A stretch of 30,767 nt of DNA, taken from contig CAJUOD010000024.1 of the NCBI GenBank assembly GCA_910587875.1, forward strand, positions 1 to 30,767, written 5' to 3'. A model generated the notes under the pieces. The model was not told the DNA's origin. It saw only the letters and a list, made by a program, of their open reading frames with translations, and did no database searches. Both the position numbers and the translations under genes were made by a program. Shown here piece by piece: positions 29,398-30,767 of this stretch. Each line of letters begins with the position of its first letter. Position 1 is the stretch's first letter. The DNA comes from an uncultured Oscillibacter sp. GTDB taxonomy: Bacteria; Bacillota; Clostridia; Oscillospirales; Oscillospiraceae.

Positions 29398-30171
29398 ATG
29401 GCGAGACGGAAGCACACAAAGCGGCGAAGAGGGCGGGGAAGCTTCGGCTTCCTCTATAAGCTGTTGTCCGTTCTGCTGATCTGCGGGGCCATTCTGGCGG
29501 CCATGACGCTGTTTTTCCGGGTGGACAACATCGTCGTCACTGGGCAGAAGCGCTATACGGCGGAGGAGATCGAGGCGGCCTCCGGCGTGGAGCCGGGGTC
29601 CAACATGTACCTTTTAAATAAGTACGAGGTGGTCCGCTCCATCACCCGTGCGCTGCCCTATATTGAGGACATCCGCATCAACCGGAAACTGCCGGACACC
29701 CTGCTCATCGAGGTCCGGGAGAGCGGGCGGCCCTTCGCCGTGGCCCAGGACGGCAGCGCCTGGCTCATCAGTGCCGGGGGCAAGATCGTGGAGCAGATCT
29801 CCGAGAAGGAGGCGCGGCAGTACGGCCTGATCTCCGGCTGCCAGCTGCTGGCCCCCTCGGTGGGGACCACCCTGGCCCTGGCCACGGAATACGCCTCCCA
29901 GCAGTCCAGCCTGCTGAGCCTCATGGAGGCCCTGGACGACGCGGGGCTGACGGAGAACGTGGACGGCATCCGCCTGGACGATTTGAGCTATTTGAAGATG
30001 GACTACATCGGCCGCTTCACGGTGCGGATGGCCTACGGCGCGGACTACGATTGGGAGCTGAAAAAGCTGACGGCCACCCTGGCGGACGAAAAGATACAGG
30101 ACAACATGACCGGCACCATCGACCTGCAGCTGAAAAGCGACGAGGTGCGCCTGATCCAAAATGTGCGCTGA
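29398..30171 (+). CDS. ftsQ: Cell division protein FtsQ/DivIB
   Basis: FtsQ/DivIB is a bitopic scaffold that links FtsL-DivIC to the divisome. The 257-residue protein has a very basic N-terminus (ARRKHTKRRRGRG), one membrane helix at about residues 20-42 (FLYKLLSVLLICGAILAAMTLFF) and an extracellular POTRA domain (VDNIVVTGQKRYTAEEIEAASGV to IEVRESGRP), followed by a beta domain. The preceding 62-base gap has a GC-rich hairpin (29350-29372). ftsA is not next to it. Confidence 0.93.
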   Translation: MARRKHTKRRRGRGSFGFLYKLLSVLLICGAILAAMTLFFRVDNIVVTGQKRYTAEEIEAASGVEPGSNMYLLNKYEVVRSITRALPYIEDIRINRKLPDTLLIEVRESGRPFAVAQDGSAWLISAGGKIVEQISEKEARQYGLISGCQLLAPSVGTTLALATEYASQQSSLLSLMEALDDAGLTENVDGIRLDDLSYLKMDYIGRFTVRMAYGADYDWELKKLTATLADEKIQDNMTGTIDLQLKSDEVRLIQNVR

Positions 30172-30220
30172 GCTTCCGTCATGTTTTTTTGAGAATTTGC
30201 GTCGAAAGTGAAACAGGCAC

Positions 30221-30249
30221 TTGACCGCAGGGAAAAAGTGGCTTACAAT
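30221..30249 (+). promoter_or_regulatory. Sigma-A promoter of ftsZ
   Basis: TTGACC (30221-30226), a 17-base spacer and TACAAT (30244-30249), giving an untranslated leader of about 90 bases before ftsZ. It shows that ftsZ can be expressed apart from the upstream dcw operon. Confidence 0.88.
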
Positions 30250-30292
30250 AGGTAAATGAATAGAGTTTTCACGCCTCAAGTGGGGAGAGGCG
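30236..30292 (+). promoter_or_regulatory. MraZ-like boxes and inverted repeat at the ftsZ promoter
   Basis: AAGTGGGGAG (30278-30287) matches the mraZ operator boxes, and AAGTGGCTTA (30236-30245) lies across the promoter spacer 42 bases upstream, about four helical turns. The first box is inside an inverted repeat CGCCTC (30272-30277) / GAGGCG (30287-30292). MraZ control of ftsZ is inference. Confidence 0.5.
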
Positions 30293-30345
30293 AATCGCGG
30301 CGTCCTCCCGGGGCGGCCGTACAAATGATAGCAGGAGGCAGCACT

Positions 30346-30767
30346 ATGGCATTTGGTTTGGAAAGCAGTCCCGATACCGTTGTCAACATCAAAGTAATCG
30401 GGGTCGGGGGCGCTGGAAATAATGTGGTGAACCGCATGGTCAGCTCCGGGACAAAGGGTGTGGATTTTGTCGCGGTCAACACGGACAAGCAGGCGCTGAA
30501 TGTATCCAGCGCGGCCTATAAAATTCAAATCGGCGAGAAGCTGACCCACGGGCAGGGCGCGGGCTCCGACCCGGAGGTAGGCCGCAAGTCCGCCGAGGAG
30601 AGCCGGAACCAGATTGCCAAGGCCCTGGAGGAGACGGATATGGTCTTCATCACCGCCGGCATGGGCGGCGGCACGGGCACCGGCGCGGCCCCCATCGTGG
30701 CGGAGCTGGCCAAGGAAATGGACATCCTCACCGTGGGCGTGGTGACCAAGCCCTTCGGCTTCGAGGG
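30346..30767 (+). CDS. ftsZ: Cell division protein FtsZ, 5' part (runs off the window end)
   Basis: FtsZ is the tubulin-like GTPase that forms the division ring. The first 140 residues are present and intact. They show the nucleotide-binding start VIGVGGAGNNVVNRM (residues 17-31), VAVNTDKQAL, KLTHGQGAGSDPEVGRKSAEES and the tubulin signature GGGTGTG at 107-113. The ATG at 30346 follows GCAGGAGG. The reading frame is open to the last base, so the gene is simply cut by the window edge. Confidence 0.98.
   Translation, partial: MAFGLESSPDTVVNIKVIGVGGAGNNVVNRMVSSGTKGVDFVAVNTDKQALNVSSAAYKIQIGEKLTHGQGAGSDPEVGRKSAEESRNQIAKALEETDMVFITAGMGGGTGTGAAPIVAELAKEMDILTVGVVTKPFGFE

Noticed and set aside
1..30767. 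CRISPR array, transposase, prophage, toxin-antitoxin pair or defence genes
   Set aside because: No regularly spaced direct repeats and no product of these kinds were seen on either strand.

Overview
The window looks like chromosomal DNA from a high-GC member of the Clostridia, most likely a gut Oscillospiraceae relative (Flavonifractor/Oscillibacter/Lawsonibacter-like). That placement is inference: it rests on Firmicutes-type gene content (T-box leader, PASTA-bearing division PBP, MraZ-led division cluster, rpsU, TM1266-type regulator) combined with strongly GC-rich third codon positions. No phage, transposase, CRISPR array, tRNA or rRNA was seen. It is a housekeeping region, nearly all of it on the + strand and packed into operons.

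Layout. 1-4.3 kb: the 3' part of secA, a palindrome-rich spacer, a small membrane protein, a YlmD/PgeF-type multicopper-oxidase-fold protein and an oligopeptide-type binding lipoprotein. 4.3-5.2 kb: rpsU on the - strand with a perfect consensus promoter, diverging from a leucine T-box leader. 5.2-9.8 kb: leuA-leuC-leuD-leuB, the leucine branch of branched-chain amino acid synthesis. 9.8-13.2 kb: a DUF3795 protein (- strand), then thrC with a GNAT acetyltransferase, then alr. 13.25-16.2 kb: a promoter, a structured leader RNA with an intrinsic terminator, a TM1266-family ACT-like regulator and a three-gene ABC importer. 16.2-17.9 kb: rsmD, coaD and a coiled-coil protein. 17.9-30.8 kb: the division and cell wall (dcw) cluster mraZ-rsmH-ftsL-pbp-murE-mraY-ftsW-murG-murA-ftsQ-ftsZ, the last cut by the window end.

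How it works together. The dcw genes make UDP-linked muropeptide (murA, murE), build the lipid-linked precursor (mraY, murG), polymerise and cross-link it at the septum (ftsW, PASTA PBP, ftsL, ftsQ) and set division by ftsZ. murB, murC, murD, murF and ftsA are not at their usual places. alr supplies D-alanine for the same pathway. DNPR in MurE points to meso-diaminopimelate peptidoglycan.

The most interesting item is the leader at about 13288-13465. It holds two hairpins with near-identical 14-nt capping motifs; their only two differences are at positions that pair with each other, and the enclosing stems differ in sequence but stay complementary. A terminator follows, just upstream of a TM1266-like regulator and an ABC importer of unknown substrate. 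I cannot assign it to a known riboswitch class from memory. A second point of interest is a set of MraZ-like boxes at mraZ, with similar boxes at the ftsZ promoter.
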